DNA from: Duffyella gerundensis
Lineage (GTDB): Bacteria > Pseudomonadota > Gammaproteobacteria > Enterobacterales > Enterobacteriaceae
DNA: 64,000 bases
Assembly: GCF_001517405.1 (NCBI RefSeq)
Contig: NZ_LN907827.1
Coordinates: forward strand, 1,494,587-1,558,586
Direction: 5' to 3'
The notes below the pieces were generated by a model. The model was not told where the DNA came from and made no database searches. It saw only the letters and a list, made by a program, of their open reading frames with translations. Below, piece by piece: positions 28,801 to 37,800 of the stretch. Both the position numbers and the translations under genes were made by a program. The stretch's first letter is position 1; the number at the start of each line of letters is the position of its first letter.

Positions 28801-29096
28801 CGGTTAAACGACGCGCCGATCAGCTGTAAAAATTCGGCGCTGACCCCTTCCAGTTGATCGGCCTTACGATCCAGAGAGATCGGTGGCTGTGACGTAGCCC
28901 AATAGCCCACGCGCAGCACCTTGTGGGTCGCGAGCCACTGCTGGCTCGCTGCGCTGAGTGTCACGGCAGGCAGCGGAACCTCGACGCGCGGCAGCAGGCT
29001 GCTGTTATTGGCCGCGGCTGCGCCAAAGCAGAGGCACAGCAGCGGCAACAGCAGGCGGAAAAAGGGGATCACAATGGCGCACTCCAGAGCAGTCAA
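25872..29096 (-). CDS. BvgS/EvgS-type hybrid sensor histidine kinase (second of tandem pair)
   Basis: This 1074-residue protein has the same architecture as its neighbour. A signal peptide (about 1-30) precedes two Venus flytrap domains (about 50-285 and 300-525) and a span at about 537-554. HisKA follows with His597 in SHEIRTPLN, then an ATPase domain with GTGLGLSICRQLA, a receiver domain with Asp881 in ITDCHMPVMDG, and an HPt domain with His1006 in AHLIAGGAR. All phosphorelay residues are present. The two kinases are clearly paralogous but diverged, most in the sensor halves, suggesting different ligands. It is divergent from the response regulator gene, with 114 bases between their starts. 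Confidence 0.9.
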   Translation of the reverse strand: MTALECAIVIPFFRLLLPLLCLCFGAAAANNSSLLPRVEVPLPAVTLSAASQQWLATHKVLRVGYWATSQPPISLDRKADQLEGVSAEFLQLIGASFNRPIRLTRYENSQQARDALQAGNIDMLAFWSTENDRNDGMLHSLPWMLDHDLLVQRLSSDPKDDLRQQRLMYVDGSTAPLNLQQRWPKATLQAVYSVLEGLLAIRYDSDTLMWGHASVINYFLQQRRFYELTSREPATPVATRWTFTARADNDVLINAVNAVLAALPVSSYTAINEYWGMGLEHIPVRVPFALSPDLQHWIAQHPQINVYFARTHLPLSYIDDEGDISGLSINLLKMIAARSGLNFNFVPVDNAIALKTALEQDAQGMLAVADPADSSNRHLLFSRAYMQSPWVLVARKDAPAWRSLADMAGKKVAVYQPLAFVDSLAKRFPAVKFVHTDYAFRTVEQLFTGQIDAVVLPEQITSYLLKIYLGDRFRILMPAPVSPSDVTFATREHNTPLMEILNQGLLAFPPQALNLQMSQWISDAGPARLTPWSDYRDYVVQYAPVAALIVLFIFWRNYILKKNLHERRNNEQALLEARERADNANDAKGRFLAQMSHEIRTPLNALVGLLDLEQRGLSQPAQHQHNIQAAADSSRALLLLVGDILDLAKIESGTLQMRPQPVSLTRLTEQIITLFRPQAAEKGITLQYECELHQPWVLFDALMFKQLLSNLLSNAIKFTDQGEVSVALYQGKSADVAQGLYMLEVSDSGIGMSAALAQTIFEPYVQGETLQKGTGLGLSICRQLAELCGATLSVESEPGEGSTFMLRFTAPITTPVERAAPLALSLQLNKRVLIVDDHAPSRLLLSQQLELAGCDVTTAEQGEQALCIWHNSAPFDVVITDCHMPVMDGFTFAQRLRDAERQAQRAPVRLLGLTAMAEQHIIERAQQAGMDGCLFKPLELEELLRQVGNQTAPPQVIARIQALAKADQHAMQELAAATRQQNRHDIQRLAAAIAEQDAQAVAQIAHLIAGGARLLHLDSLFHCCQQLETVARHTQWAEIATLYAQLAQQIEALDLTLQQQMMTGDEQEPSQNRS

Positions 29097-29210
29097 CCGA
29101 ACGGCAGGCCGCCAGCTTAGCCTGAATAATATAATTAATCTTTAATCAGGCACACGCTGAGGCAAATAGGTACTATTGTGCACCGCGCCTCATCATTAAA
29201 AGGATTCATC

Positions 29211-29912
29211 ATGTATACCGCGCCGCTTTCGCCTTACTGCATTGCTATTCTGGACGATCATCCCTCGATTCGTACCGCACTGCGTTTTACTCTGCAGTCG
29301 GAACGCGATATGCAGCTGGTGGGCGAATATGGTCGACGCGAGGAGATGCTGACGGCGCTGCAAAGCGTCACGGTTGACGTGCTGGTGCTGGATTACCTGC
29401 TGGCGGACGATGAGATTGACGGTTTGCAGATGGTGCGGCATCTGTTAACGCGCCACGACAAACTGAAGATTCTGGTCTCGACCTCGCTGGAGAGCGTGGC
29501 GGTGGTACAGCTGCTGCTGAAGGCAGGCGTACGTGGCTTCATTGGCAAAAGCAAAGAGCAGAGCGAGCTGTTACAGGCGATTCGACGGGTGGCACAGGGC
29601 GAGCGTTATCTCAGTGAAGATATGCGCGACGCGCTGGAGAAGGCGCACAGCGACGATCGGCACAAGCCCGATGAACCGCTGACGCCAGGCAGCGGCGAAG
29701 CCTTACTGACCATGATGCGCGATCTGTCGCCGCGGGAAGAAGAGGTATTGCGCTGTTACCTTGATGGACTCAGCGTGACGGAAATTGCCGTGAAGTTTGC
29801 CCGCAGCCGAAAAACGGTCAGCGGGCAGAAACAGGCGGCGCTGCGTAAGCTCGGTCTGCGCAGCGACATTGAGCTGTTTAAATATAAAGACTATTTCACT
29901 AATAAAGCTTAG
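29211..29912 (+). CDS. RcsB-like LuxR-family response regulator
   Basis: This 233-residue protein has a receiver domain with acidic pair DD15-16 and phosphoacceptor Asp61 (VLVLDYLL), and a C-terminal LuxR-type helix-turn-helix (about 170-225). The DNA-binding part ([29 protein letters not shown]) looks closer to RcsB than to EvgA or BvgA. As the only regulator beside two hybrid kinases, it is the likely shared target of both phosphorelays. The ATG at 29211 follows AAAAGGA. A frame from 29178 lacks a ribosome site. Its 3' end overlaps the convergent lpxL by 14 bases. Confidence 0.88.
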   Translation: MYTAPLSPYCIAILDDHPSIRTALRFTLQSERDMQLVGEYGRREEMLTALQSVTVDVLVLDYLLADDEIDGLQMVRHLLTRHDKLKILVSTSLESVAVVQLLLKAGVRGFIGKSKEQSELLQAIRRVAQGERYLSEDMRDALEKAHSDDRHKPDEPLTPGSGEALLTMMRDLSPREEEVLRCYLDGLSVTEIAVKFARSRKTVSGQKQAALRKLGLRSDIELFKYKDYFTNKA

Positions 29913-30819
29913 CGGCGCCCTGTGGACGGGTTTTGAAACGACGGTGCAGCCACATATATTGCTCTGGCGCCATCAACACCGCATCTTCCACCACTTTGTT
30001 CATGCGCGCCGCGGTTTCACGCTCATCATTCAGCGGAATATCGCTGACGTCAGGCAAAATCACCATTTCATAGCCGCGGCCATGCGGCAGGCGGCGCGGC
30101 ACAAACGGAATCACCGCTGGCTGACCGGTGCGAATCAGTACGTAACTGCCTTTGGTGGTTGCCGCTTCGTCCACGGCGAAGAACGGCACGAACACGCTGG
30201 CGCGTGGGCCGTAATCGTGATCGGGCGCGTACCAGATGATGTCGCCCTGTTTCAGCGCGCGGATCATGCCCTTCAAATCTTTGCGATCGAGCATGCTTTT
30301 ATTCGAGCGCATCCGCCCCCAGGTTTGCAGCCAGTCGATCAGCGCATTGTTGTGCGGCCGATAGACCCCAATGCCGGGGTTATAGATGCCAAAAATGCGC
30401 GCGCCTAGTTCCAGCGTCAGAAAGTGAATGCCCACCAGCAGCACGCCTTTCTTTTCGGCATGGGCTTTTTCAATATGTTCGAGTCCGCTGACCTGAAACC
30501 ATTTGCGAATGCGCCAGTCAGGCCAGAACCACGCCATGCCAGTTTCCAGCAGGCCCATGCCGACCGATTCAAAATTGTGTTTGATCATCGCTTCGCGCTC
30601 GGCTTCTGGCATCGCGGGAAAGCAGAGCTGCAGGTTACGGCGGGCAATGGCCACACGACGACCCAGAAAGCGTCGCGACAGGCGACCTAATCCACAGCCG
30701 AGCCAGTAAAGTACCGGGTAGGGCAACAGCACAATGAGATAGAGCAGGGCGATGCCCAGCCAGGTTGGCCAATAGCGAGGATGTAAAAGTGCACGCCTGA
30801 ATTGAGGCAATTGAGTCAT
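29899..30819 (-). CDS. lpxL: Lipid A lauroyl acyltransferase LpxL (HtrB)
   Basis: This 306-residue inner membrane enzyme transfers laurate from acyl-ACP to Kdo2-lipid IVA. It has an N-terminal membrane anchor (about 16-36), the catalytic H-x4-D motif in [14 protein letters not shown] context, and the conserved [27 protein letters not shown] and [18 protein letters not shown] blocks. It follows E. coli LpxL throughout. It ends inside the tail of the convergent response regulator gene. Confidence 0.94.
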   Translation of the reverse strand: MTQLPQFRRALLHPRYWPTWLGIALLYLIVLLPYPVLYWLGCGLGRLSRRFLGRRVAIARRNLQLCFPAMPEAEREAMIKHNFESVGMGLLETGMAWFWPDWRIRKWFQVSGLEHIEKAHAEKKGVLLVGIHFLTLELGARIFGIYNPGIGVYRPHNNALIDWLQTWGRMRSNKSMLDRKDLKGMIRALKQGDIIWYAPDHDYGPRASVFVPFFAVDEAATTKGSYVLIRTGQPAVIPFVPRRLPHGRGYEMVILPDVSDIPLNDERETAARMNKVVEDAVLMAPEQYMWLHRRFKTRPQGAAKLY

Positions 30820-30932
30820 CGTAATCCAGTTATTATCGTTGGCGCCGCTGCGCTTTTCTTAATGTTAATAACATATTGTGCCAGTTTTTTTCGCTAAGCC
30901 AAAACCATCAGCGGAAATGTCCCATTTTATGC

Positions 30933-30957
30933 AAAAAAGCCAGCCGGCTGGCTGGCT
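30933..30957 (-). terminator. Terminator after the OYE reductase gene
   Basis: On the minus strand the stem AGCCAGCC / GGCTGGCT with loop AGCC is followed by six T. It lies just after the stop of the reductase gene at 30965. Confidence 0.88.
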
Positions 30958-30964
30958 TTCGCGA

Positions 30965-32059
30965 TTATTGTTTGAACAATCCTTTTACTTCATGCGGTTC
31001 ACAACGCCAGTATTGCGGCGGCGCCTGCACCTTTTCACCCAACTCGGCGGCGGCGTGCCACGGCCAGCGCGGATCGTACAGCATGCCACGTGCCAGCGCG
31101 ACGGCGTCCGCCTGCTGCGAATGCAGCACCGCTTCTGCCTGTTTCGGCTCGGTGATCAGGCCAACGGCAATCACCGGAATGGTTACCGCTTTTTTAACCG
31201 CTTCCGCGAAGGGAACCTGATAGTTTGGACCGACGCTGATCTGCTGCTGCGGCGCTAAACCACCGCTCGACACGTGCATGTAATCACAGCCGATCGCTTC
31301 CAGCGCCTGGCTTAATGCCACCGACTGCTCAATATCCCAGCCGCCTTCCACCCAATCCGTAGCGGAGATGCGCACGCCCACCGGCTTGCTTGCCGGCACC
31401 GCGGCGCGTACTGCGCTGAACACTTCCAGCACGAAGCGCATGCGGTTTTCCAGCGAGCCGCCGTAGTTATCGTCACGCTTGTTCGCCAGCGGCGAAAGGA
31501 ACTGGTGCAGCAGATAGCCATGTGCAGCGTGCACTTCGATCAGCTCAAAGCCCAGACGATCGGCGCGTTTGGCGCTCTCGACGAAGGCCTGCTTCACTTC
31601 ATCCAACTCTGCCAGCGAGAGGGCGTGCGGCGTACCGTCGCCATCATTAAACGGCAGCGCAGAAGGCGCTTTAGTTTGCCAGCCGTGCTGCTCAGGCGTT
31701 AAAAAACCACCGCCGCGCCACGGCACATCAGTAGAGGCTTTTCTACCGGCGTGTGACAGCTGAATGCCCAGCGGCATGGTGCTGTATTGCCGAATATCTT
31801 TCAGTACATCAGCCAGCGCGGCTTCAGTCTCATCGTTCCACAAGCCGAGATCCTGCGGCGTAATGCGACCATCTTCCTGCACGGCGGCGGCCTCAACGAT
31901 CAGCAGCCCGGCGCCCGACAGCGACAGGTTTCCCAGGTGAATGCGATGCCAGGCGGTAGCGCGGCCCTGTTCAGCTGAATACTGGCACATCGGGGCGATC
32001 ACGATGCGGTTCTCCAGTGACAATTTGCCAATCTCTAACGGCGAAAATAGCTGACTCAT
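30965..32059 (-). CDS. Old yellow enzyme, YqjM/XenA-type flavin reductase
   Basis: This 364-residue FMN-dependent TIM-barrel ene-reductase uses NAD(P)H. Visible motifs are [14 protein letters not shown] near residue 25, with the cysteine typical of the thermophilic-like class, the substrate-binding [17 protein letters not shown], and [17 protein letters not shown]. This class reduces activated C=C bonds in xenobiotics and electrophiles. The physiological substrate is not clear. It is monocistronic, divergent from trhO and ended by its own terminator. It is not part of the E. coli order as I recall it, so it is an insertion relative to that genome. Confidence 0.88.
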   Translation of the reverse strand: MSQLFSPLEIGKLSLENRIVIAPMCQYSAEQGRATAWHRIHLGNLSLSGAGLLIVEAAAVQEDGRITPQDLGLWNDETEAALADVLKDIRQYSTMPLGIQLSHAGRKASTDVPWRGGGFLTPEQHGWQTKAPSALPFNDGDGTPHALSLAELDEVKQAFVESAKRADRLGFELIEVHAAHGYLLHQFLSPLANKRDDNYGGSLENRMRFVLEVFSAVRAAVPASKPVGVRISATDWVEGGWDIEQSVALSQALEAIGCDYMHVSSGGLAPQQQISVGPNYQVPFAEAVKKAVTIPVIAVGLITEPKQAEAVLHSQQADAVALARGMLYDPRWPWHAAAELGEKVQAPPQYWRCEPHEVKGLFKQ

Positions 32060-32235
32060 GGGCTCTCCTCATTTTTATTAGCTGGCTAACTTATAGTGAG
32101 CGCACGGCAGGGCGTCAAGCGAGCCGCTTAACCTCACGTGCGGCGGTGAAGAAAGTCCGCCCCGGCGCTGTGCATTCATTCTCATTCAGGTATGATGTGC
32201 GCGTTTTTCGCTTATTACACAGGAAAAGGTACACC

Positions 32236-33291
32236 ATGCCAGTGTTACATAACCTTGTATCTAATGAAGAGCTGCGGGCGCGCATGCTGGCCGAAACCGA
32301 GCCGCGCACCACCGTCTCTTTCTATAAATACTTCCACATTGCCGATCCCAAAGCCTTTCGCGACGCGCTTTATCGCACCTTTACCGCACTGAAGGTGTTT
32401 GGCCGCGTTTACGTGGCCCATGAGGGCATTAACGCGCAGATCAGCGTGCCCGCCAGCCGTTACGAAGAGATGAAAGCGCAGCTCTACGCTTTCGATCCGG
32501 CGCTGGACAACCTGCGCATGAACGTCGCGCTGGACGATGATGGCAAATCTTTCTGGGTGCTGCGCCTGAAGGTGCGCGATCGCATCGTGGCCGACGGCAT
32601 TGCCGATGAAACCTTCGATGCGTCGCAGGTCGGTACCTATTTGCAGGCGGCGGAGGTCAACGCGCTGCTCGACGATCCCAACGCGGTATTTGTGGATATG
32701 CGCAACCACTATGAATATGAAGTGGGCCATTTCGACAAGGCGATGGAAATTCCTGCCGACACCTTCCGCGATCAGCTGCCGATGGCAGTGGAGATGTTGC
32801 AGGAGCACAAAGACAAAAAGATTGTTATGTACTGCACCGGCGGTATTCGCTGTGAAAAAGCCAGCGCCTGGATGCTGCATAACGGCTTTGACGACGTCGC
32901 GCACATTGAAGGCGGCATCATTGAGTATGCCCGCCGCGCTCGCGAGCAGGGTTTACCGGTACGCTTCAAGGGCAAGAACTTCGTGTTTGACGAGCGGATG
33001 GGTGAGCGCATCTCCGATGACGTGCTGGCGCATTGTCATCAGTGCGGCACGCCGTGCGATACCCACGTCAACTGTAAAAACGACGGCTGTCATTTGCTGT
33101 TTATTCAGTGCCCGAGCTGCGCCGAAAAGTTTCAGCACTGCTGTAGCCCGATCTGTATGGAAGAGCTGGCGCTACCGCCGGAAGAGCAACGTGCGCGTCG
33201 TGCCGGTCGTGAAAACGGCAATAAAATTTTCAACAAGTCGCGCGGCTTGCTGAACGTCACGATGGCGATTCCTGCACCTGAGGAAAAATAG
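32236..33291 (+). CDS. trhO: tRNA uridine(34) hydroxylase TrhO (YceA)
   Basis: This 351-residue enzyme catalyses oxygen-dependent hydroxylation of wobble uridine on the way to cmo5U/mo5U in tRNA. A central rhodanese domain carries the conserved cysteine in [15 protein letters not shown]-terminal cysteine-rich segment ([19 protein letters not shown] and CPSCAEKF) probably binds metal. The ATG at 32236 has AGGAAAAGG upstream and matches the E. coli start; the upstream extension is not homologous. Confidence 0.94.
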   Translation: MPVLHNLVSNEELRARMLAETEPRTTVSFYKYFHIADPKAFRDALYRTFTALKVFGRVYVAHEGINAQISVPASRYEEMKAQLYAFDPALDNLRMNVALDDDGKSFWVLRLKVRDRIVADGIADETFDASQVGTYLQAAEVNALLDDPNAVFVDMRNHYEYEVGHFDKAMEIPADTFRDQLPMAVEMLQEHKDKKIVMYCTGGIRCEKASAWMLHNGFDDVAHIEGGIIEYARRAREQGLPVRFKGKNFVFDERMGERISDDVLAHCHQCGTPCDTHVNCKNDGCHLLFIQCPSCAEKFQHCCSPICMEELALPPEEQRARRAGRENGNKIFNKSRGLLNVTMAIPAPEEK

Positions 33292-33300
33292 CGCATAAAA

Positions 33301-33325
33301 AAGGCCGACAATGTCGGCCTTTTTA
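33301..33325. terminator. Bidirectional terminator between trhO and yceI
   Basis: Stem GGCCGAC / GTCGGCC is flanked by A on one side and T on the other, between convergent trhO and yceI, so it can serve both. Confidence 0.88.
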
Positions 33326-33341
33326 CTGACAAACGTCGTGA

Positions 33342-33917
33342 TTACTGACGCACACCTTCCACCGAGATAATCAGCTGCACCTTCTGCGATGCCGGACCGA
33401 GATCTTTCTTGATATTAAAATCTTTCAGCACAATTTCACCTTCGGCTTCAAAACCTGCACGGTAGCCGCCCCACGGATCTTTGCCTTCGCCGAGCATTTT
33501 CGCTTCCAGCGTCACCGGTTTAGTCACGCCATTCAGCGTCAGGTTGCCGGTGATATCGAGTTCATCGCCATCTTTTTTCACGCTGGTCGACACAAAGGTG
33601 GCCTGCGGGAATTTGCCTGCGTTCAGGAAGTCCGCGCTACGCAGATGCTTATCGCGTTCGGCATGATTGGTATCAAGGCTGTTGGTGTTAATGGTGACGT
33701 TCACTTTGTCTGCAGAAGGGTTCTTCTCATCAAAGGTGAAGCTGCCGTCGAAGTCTTTGAAGGTACCGTAAAGCCAGCTGTAGCCCAGATGTTGGATACG
33801 GAAATTAACAAAGGCGTGTTGGCCCTCCTTGTCGATTTTGTAATCGGCGGCCAGCGCAGCAGCGGAACTCATCAGCAGCGAGGCGGCAATCATGCCAGTT
33901 AACGTCTTCTTTAACAT
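33342..33917 (-). CDS. yceI: Periplasmic YceI-family lipid-binding-like protein
   Basis: This 191-residue secreted protein has a signal peptide ending near ALAA/DYKID and the YceI lipocalin-like barrel ([52 protein letters not shown]). The family binds isoprenoid-type amphiphiles; the exact role is uncertain. It lies 19 bases downstream of yceJ and is co-transcribed with it. Confidence 0.94.
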   Translation of the reverse strand: MLKKTLTGMIAASLLMSSAAALAADYKIDKEGQHAFVNFRIQHLGYSWLYGTFKDFDGSFTFDEKNPSADKVNVTINTNSLDTNHAERDKHLRSADFLNAGKFPQATFVSTSVKKDGDELDITGNLTLNGVTKPVTLEAKMLGEGKDPWGGYRAGFEAEGEIVLKDFNIKKDLGPASQKVQLIISVEGVRQ

Positions 33918-33936
33918 AGTATTTCCTTTCCAGAGA

Positions 33937-34491
33937 TCATTGGATGCGGAATCCCAGCATCCTTTTCAGGGTGATGTCGCGATCGATAAAGTGGTGTTTT
34001 AGGGCCGCAAGGCCATGAAGCACCGAAATGATCACGACGGTCCATGCCAGCCAGAGATGGATGTCGCCAGCCAGATCCGCCTGCTCGCCGCTACCAGCCA
34101 ACGTGGCCGGGACGGTAAACCAGCCAAACACAGAGATAGGATCGCCATCCGCGGTTGAAATCAGGTAGCCGCTGATAAAAATGGCGAACAGTAGGGTATA
34201 GAGCAACAGGTGGGCGACCACCGCGCTAATACGCACCAGCGGTGAATAGCTGCTCAGCGGCGGCGGTGGGGGTGAGATAAACCGCCACACCACACGCACG
34301 ATCATGACGATGAACAGCAAAATGCCGATACTTTTATGAATTTCAGGCGCCTGATGATACCAGCCGTCATAATAGCCGAGCGTGACCATCCACAGGCCCA
34401 ACGCAAACATGCCATAAACCGCGAAGGCCACCAGCCAGTGCAACAGAATGGTGAAATGGCTGTACGCACCGGGCGCAGAAGTGTGTTTCAT
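33937..34491 (-). CDS. yceJ: Cytochrome b561-type membrane protein YceJ
   Basis: This 184-residue protein has four membrane spans and histidines suited to bind b-type haem (HWLVAF near the start, IHKSIGI, HLWLAW and [10 protein letters not shown]). It probably transfers electrons at the inner membrane together with periplasmic YceI. I chose the ATG at 34491, with GGGAGAA seven bases before it, as the E. coli protein starts there; the frame extends 15 residues further. A perfect FNR-type box lies about 195 bases upstream. Confidence 0.93.
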   Translation of the reverse strand: MKHTSAPGAYSHFTILLHWLVAFAVYGMFALGLWMVTLGYYDGWYHQAPEIHKSIGILLFIVMIVRVVWRFISPPPPPLSSYSPLVRISAVVAHLLLYTLLFAIFISGYLISTADGDPISVFGWFTVPATLAGSGEQADLAGDIHLWLAWTVVIISVLHGLAALKHHFIDRDITLKRMLGFRIQ

Positions 34492-34685
34492 TGTCGTGTT
34501 CTCCCTCACATGATGCTGCGAGAATGACCAGCTCATTGCAGAAAATCAACGATAATTACGCTTCTTCATAAATTAGTTTTTCTTATTCAGAAAAAATGAT
34601 TTTTACGCGGATTTATTATCAGAAATTATGTAAAACCAGCGTCTCATCTTTGAATCATCTGCCTGTGTCGGGCTTGCGGCAATTA

Positions 34686-34699
34686 TTGATCTGCATCAA
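34686..34699. promoter_or_regulatory. FNR-type binding palindrome
   Basis: TTGAT-CTGC-ATCAA matches the FNR consensus TTGAT-N4-ATCAA at all ten positions. It is about 195 bases upstream of yceJ and 333 bases upstream of the transporter, so either could be the target. yceJ, a cytochrome b561, is the more natural anaerobiosis-linked gene. Confidence 0.6.
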
Positions 34700-34952
34700 A
34701 AAAATTGATGCTTAAGGGCTGTTTTTTGCCGTTGTGTCAGTGTTTGTAAATCAGCGCTGCTGGATTTCTGTGCGAACGGTAGGTGTCGTGCCGGTGAAAC
34801 GCAGAATTTACGCTACGCTTGCGTGTTGAAAACGAGCGAGCCGGAGTAAAAAACTGGCTTTACACGACTTAGTGGTGATTCATGCCGCCAAATTTGCATG
34901 TTCGCGCTATGCCGTTTACGATAGTTTTCAGTTCATTACAAAGCGCTGCGAT

Positions 34953-34996
34953 ATAGCTTTCTCCATCCACAGTTGGATCAAGACGGCGAAAGCTAT
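34953..34996 (+). promoter_or_regulatory. Nested hairpin in the leader of the MFS transporter gene
   Basis: The outer arms ATAGCTTTC (34953-34961) and GAAAGCTAT (34988-34996) pair perfectly over nine bases. Inside them ATCCA and TGGAT pair around loop CAGT. The structure ends 25 bases before the GAGG ribosome site, so it could act in the mRNA leader or as a DNA operator. Confidence 0.5.
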
Positions 34997-35031
34997 GCTG
35001 CTGCATCATCATCACTGATATGAGGCATAAC

Positions 35032-36483
35032 ATGGGCGATAACCTTGCCGCTGGCAAAAAGCACTTCTGGAATAAGAAGCCGAAGAAAGAACTGACGGTT
35101 GACGATATCACCATCGTTGACCGCAAAATGCTGCGTCGCGCGGTCGGTGCTGCGGCACTCGGCAACGCTATGGAGTGGTTCGACTTTGGCGTTTACAGCT
35201 ATCTTGCCGTGACCATCGGTAAAATCTTCTTTCCTGGCGCCAGCCAGGCCGCGCAGCTGATCGCCACCTTCGGGGCGTTCTCGGCGGCGTTTTTGGTACG
35301 TCCGATCGGCGGCCTGTTCTTTGGGCCACTGGGCGACCGCATTGGCCGACAAAAAGTGCTGGCGATCACCATGATCATGATGGCGATCGGTACCTTCTGT
35401 ATCGGTCTGATTCCCAGCTACGCTAGCATCGGCATTCTGGCGCCGATTCTGCTGTTGACCGCGCGTCTGGTACAGGGTTTCTCCACCGGCGGTGAATATG
35501 GCGGTGCGGCAACCTTTATTGCGGAATACTCTACCGATAAGCGTCGCGGCTTTATGGGCAGCTGGCTGGAGTTCGGGACGCTGGGCGGCTATCTGCTCGG
35601 TGCGGGACTGGTGACCGGCATGACGGCGGCGATGTCCACCGAAACGCTGATGTCATGGGGCTGGCGCGTGCCGTTTTTTATCGCCGCACCGTTAGGGCTG
35701 TTTGGTCTTTACGTGCGTCTGAAGTTGGAAGAGACGCCTGCGTTCCAGAAGCACATGGAAGAGCAGGATAAGCGCGAGCATGAAAAGCCGCCGATCGGCG
35801 TCTGGCAGATGCTGCGCAAATATCAGGCGCAGATGCTGAAGTGTATCGGTCTGGTGCTGCTGTTTAACGTCTCCAACTACATGCTGACCTCTTACATGCC
35901 AAGTTATCTCACCGGTATTCTGGGCATGAGCGAGCTGAGCGGCCTGCTGCTGGTGCTGGTGGTCATGTTTGTCATGATGCCGCTGACGCTGTTCTGGGGT
36001 CACTGGAACGACCATCTGGGCCGCCGTCCGGTTATTGCCCTTGGCGCAATCGGCCTGCTGATATTTGCGCTGCCCTGTTTCTGGCTGATCGGCACCGGCA
36101 ATCTGCTGTGGGTATTTGTCGGACTGATGATGTTGGGCATTATCCACACCTGCTTCAGCGGGACTATGCCGTCGGCGCTGCCGTCACTGTTTGCCACCGA
36201 TGTGCGCTACAGCGCGCTGGCGATCGGCTTCAACATTTCCGTTTCGCTGTTTGGTGGCACCACGCCCTTGATGACCGCGTGGCTGGTGGAGAAGAGCGGC
36301 AACGTGATGATGCCAGCATGGTATCTGATGGGCGCGGCCGTGATTGGCTTGATTACCGTGTTCTTTATGCGCGAAAGCGCCCGTAAGCCGCTGCACGGTT
36401 CGGCACCTGCCGTAGCTTCAGAAGCGGAAGCGGAATCGCTTATCAAGAAAATTAAACTGCGTCGTCAGCAGAAGAATCATTAA
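35032..36483 (+). CDS. MHS-family MFS transporter, ProP-like
   Basis: This 483-residue twelve-span transporter of the metabolite:H+ symporter family closely resembles ProP (LGNAMEWFDFGVYSY, RPIGGLFFGPLGDRIGR, GFSTGGEYGGAATFIAEY). ProP imports proline and betaine under osmotic stress. This protein lacks the long C-terminal coiled coil used by E. coli ProP for osmosensing and ends in a short basic tail, so substrate and regulation may differ. The ATG at 35032 has GAGG six bases upstream; an ATG at 35020 lacks one. The gene is an insertion relative to the E. coli order. A terminator follows. Confidence 0.85.
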   Translation: MGDNLAAGKKHFWNKKPKKELTVDDITIVDRKMLRRAVGAAALGNAMEWFDFGVYSYLAVTIGKIFFPGASQAAQLIATFGAFSAAFLVRPIGGLFFGPLGDRIGRQKVLAITMIMMAIGTFCIGLIPSYASIGILAPILLLTARLVQGFSTGGEYGGAATFIAEYSTDKRRGFMGSWLEFGTLGGYLLGAGLVTGMTAAMSTETLMSWGWRVPFFIAAPLGLFGLYVRLKLEETPAFQKHMEEQDKREHEKPPIGVWQMLRKYQAQMLKCIGLVLLFNVSNYMLTSYMPSYLTGILGMSELSGLLLVLVVMFVMMPLTLFWGHWNDHLGRRPVIALGAIGLLIFALPCFWLIGTGNLLWVFVGLMMLGIIHTCFSGTMPSALPSLFATDVRYSALAIGFNISVSLFGGTTPLMTAWLVEKSGNVMMPAWYLMGAAVIGLITVFFMRESARKPLHGSAPAVASEAEAESLIKKIKLRRQQKNH

Positions 36484-36531
36484 GCTCAGCCCTGAAACAG
36501 GCTGGCCAGGCGTGGAAGTAACTTGAAATAT

Positions 36532-36563
36532 AAAAAAGGCGCACTCAGGTGCGCCTTTTTTTA
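36532..36563. terminator. Bidirectional terminator between the MFS gene and solA
   Basis: Stem AGGCGCAC / GTGCGCCT with loop TCAG, with A-run before and T-run after, between two convergent genes. Confidence 0.9.
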
Positions 36564-36577
36564 TTGCAGAACGCGGT

Positions 36578-37693
36578 TCAGGAAAAGCGATTGAGTGAGA
36601 AGGGCGCTAAATCAAAAGCGGTGGGTTGATCGGCCGCAAATTGCGCGGCAATTTCGCCCAGCACGCTGGCAAATTTAAAACCGTGACCGCTTAAGCCGGT
36701 GATAATTAATCGATTAGGATGGCCAGGTAGCCGGTCGATAATAAAATCCTCATCGGGAGAATTATCGTAGGTGCAGGCCGCGCCGTGCAGGCAAACGCCA
36801 ATACCGGGCAAAAACTGACGCAAAAACGAGAAGGCTTCACTGCCATCCGCCGCATAACTGCCAAACGGTGTACGCTCCTGTGGGGTATTAATCCACTGGC
36901 CGCCGTCGTGGCGACCGACCTTCAGCGCGTTATCCTTCGCCGGGAAACCGTAGAACTGGCTGCCGTTGGCCATCTCAACGGTAAATGCCGGAAACTTATT
37001 ATTTTCACTGTAGCGGCCATCGGCCTGATACCAGGCAAAGACTTTACGCAATGGCCGAACCGGCAGGCCGGGCACCAGCTGATTGACCCAGGTGCCAGCG
37101 CTGATCAGCAGCTTACGGGCGTGAAAAACGCCGTCGCCAGTAGTAACCGTTTGCAGATCGCCTTCGGTGCCGATGCTGTCGACGCCGCAGTTAAACAGTT
37201 GCGCACAGCCCGCTTGTTCAGCCAGGCGAATGTAACTACGAATCGCCTGCTCAGCGAGCAAATAACCGGAATCCGCTTCAAACGCGCCGAGATAGCCATC
37301 GGGAACGTTGAGCTGTGGCCAGCGCTGACGAATCTCCTCGGTTTGCAACACCTGCACATTCAGCTGATGTGCGTTGGCGCTTTCGATAACGTTATTCAGG
37401 AAGGTGGAGTCGGCGGGTGCCAGGTTGATCACGCCGCTGCGATGCATAATACGCTCGCCGCTCAGCTGCTCCAGCTCGTCCCACAGCGTCTGGGCGCGCA
37501 GCACCAGCGGCACATAGCGAGCGCCTTCACCGTACGCATGACGAATCAACCGGGTTTCGCCGTGATGGCTGCCCTGCTGATGCGGCGGATGCGCGCTGTC
37601 AATCATCAACACTTTCAGGCCAGCGCGGGTGGCGTAATAGCCCGCCGCTGCGCCTACCGATCCGCTTCCTGCCACGATCAAATCATAAACCAT
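36578..37693 (-). CDS. solA: N-methyl-L-tryptophan oxidase SolA
   Basis: This 371-residue FAD enzyme of the monomeric sarcosine oxidase family oxidises N-methyl-L-tryptophan. The dinucleotide fold [17 protein letters not shown] is at the N-terminus. [16 protein letters not shown] is the flavin region, and [19 protein letters not shown] with [15 protein letters not shown] is the C-terminal signature. The family cysteine for covalent flavin attachment is seen in GAACTYDN. The ATG at 37693 fits E. coli; a longer frame begins at 37753. Confidence 0.93.
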   Translation of the reverse strand: MVYDLIVAGSGSVGAAAGYYATRAGLKVLMIDSAHPPHQQGSHHGETRLIRHAYGEGARYVPLVLRAQTLWDELEQLSGERIMHRSGVINLAPADSTFLNNVIESANAHQLNVQVLQTEEIRQRWPQLNVPDGYLGAFEADSGYLLAEQAIRSYIRLAEQAGCAQLFNCGVDSIGTEGDLQTVTTGDGVFHARKLLISAGTWVNQLVPGLPVRPLRKVFAWYQADGRYSENNKFPAFTVEMANGSQFYGFPAKDNALKVGRHDGGQWINTPQERTPFGSYAADGSEAFSFLRQFLPGIGVCLHGAACTYDNSPDEDFIIDRLPGHPNRLIITGLSGHGFKFASVLGEIAAQFAADQPTAFDLAPFSLNRFS

Positions 37694-37754
37694 CTGTTCT
37701 CTACTCCTGAGCGCTACTGCCATGGCGGGAGCATAACAAAAGATAGCGGGCATT

Positions 37755-37778
37755 AAAAAGGCACCCGCGGTGGGTGCC
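37755..37778 (-). terminator. Terminator after bssS
   Basis: On the minus strand the stem GGCACCC / GGGTGCC is followed by five T, 22 bases after the bssS stop. Confidence 0.88.
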
Positions 37779-37800
37779 TGTCTTTAGCCTGCAGAAATGC

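Larger units (their letters stand above)
34492..35031. other. Long intergenic region between yceJ and the MFS transporter
   Basis: 540 bases without a convincing gene between divergent yceJ and the transporter. The first half (34540-34740) is AT-rich and contains a perfect FNR-type palindrome at 34686-34699. The second half is GC-richer and ends in a nested inverted repeat at 34953-34996. A short frame on the minus strand at 34869-35165 overlaps the transporter start and looks spurious. A small RNA cannot be ruled out. Confidence 0.5.

Noticed and set aside
34869..35165. A 98-codon minus-strand frame upstream of the transporter
   Set aside because: It runs through the leader hairpin and the transporter start, lacks a ribosome site and has no family resemblance.
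36785..37756. A 323-codon plus-strand frame opposite solA
   Set aside because: solA is supported along its full length by family motifs; the antisense frame shows none.
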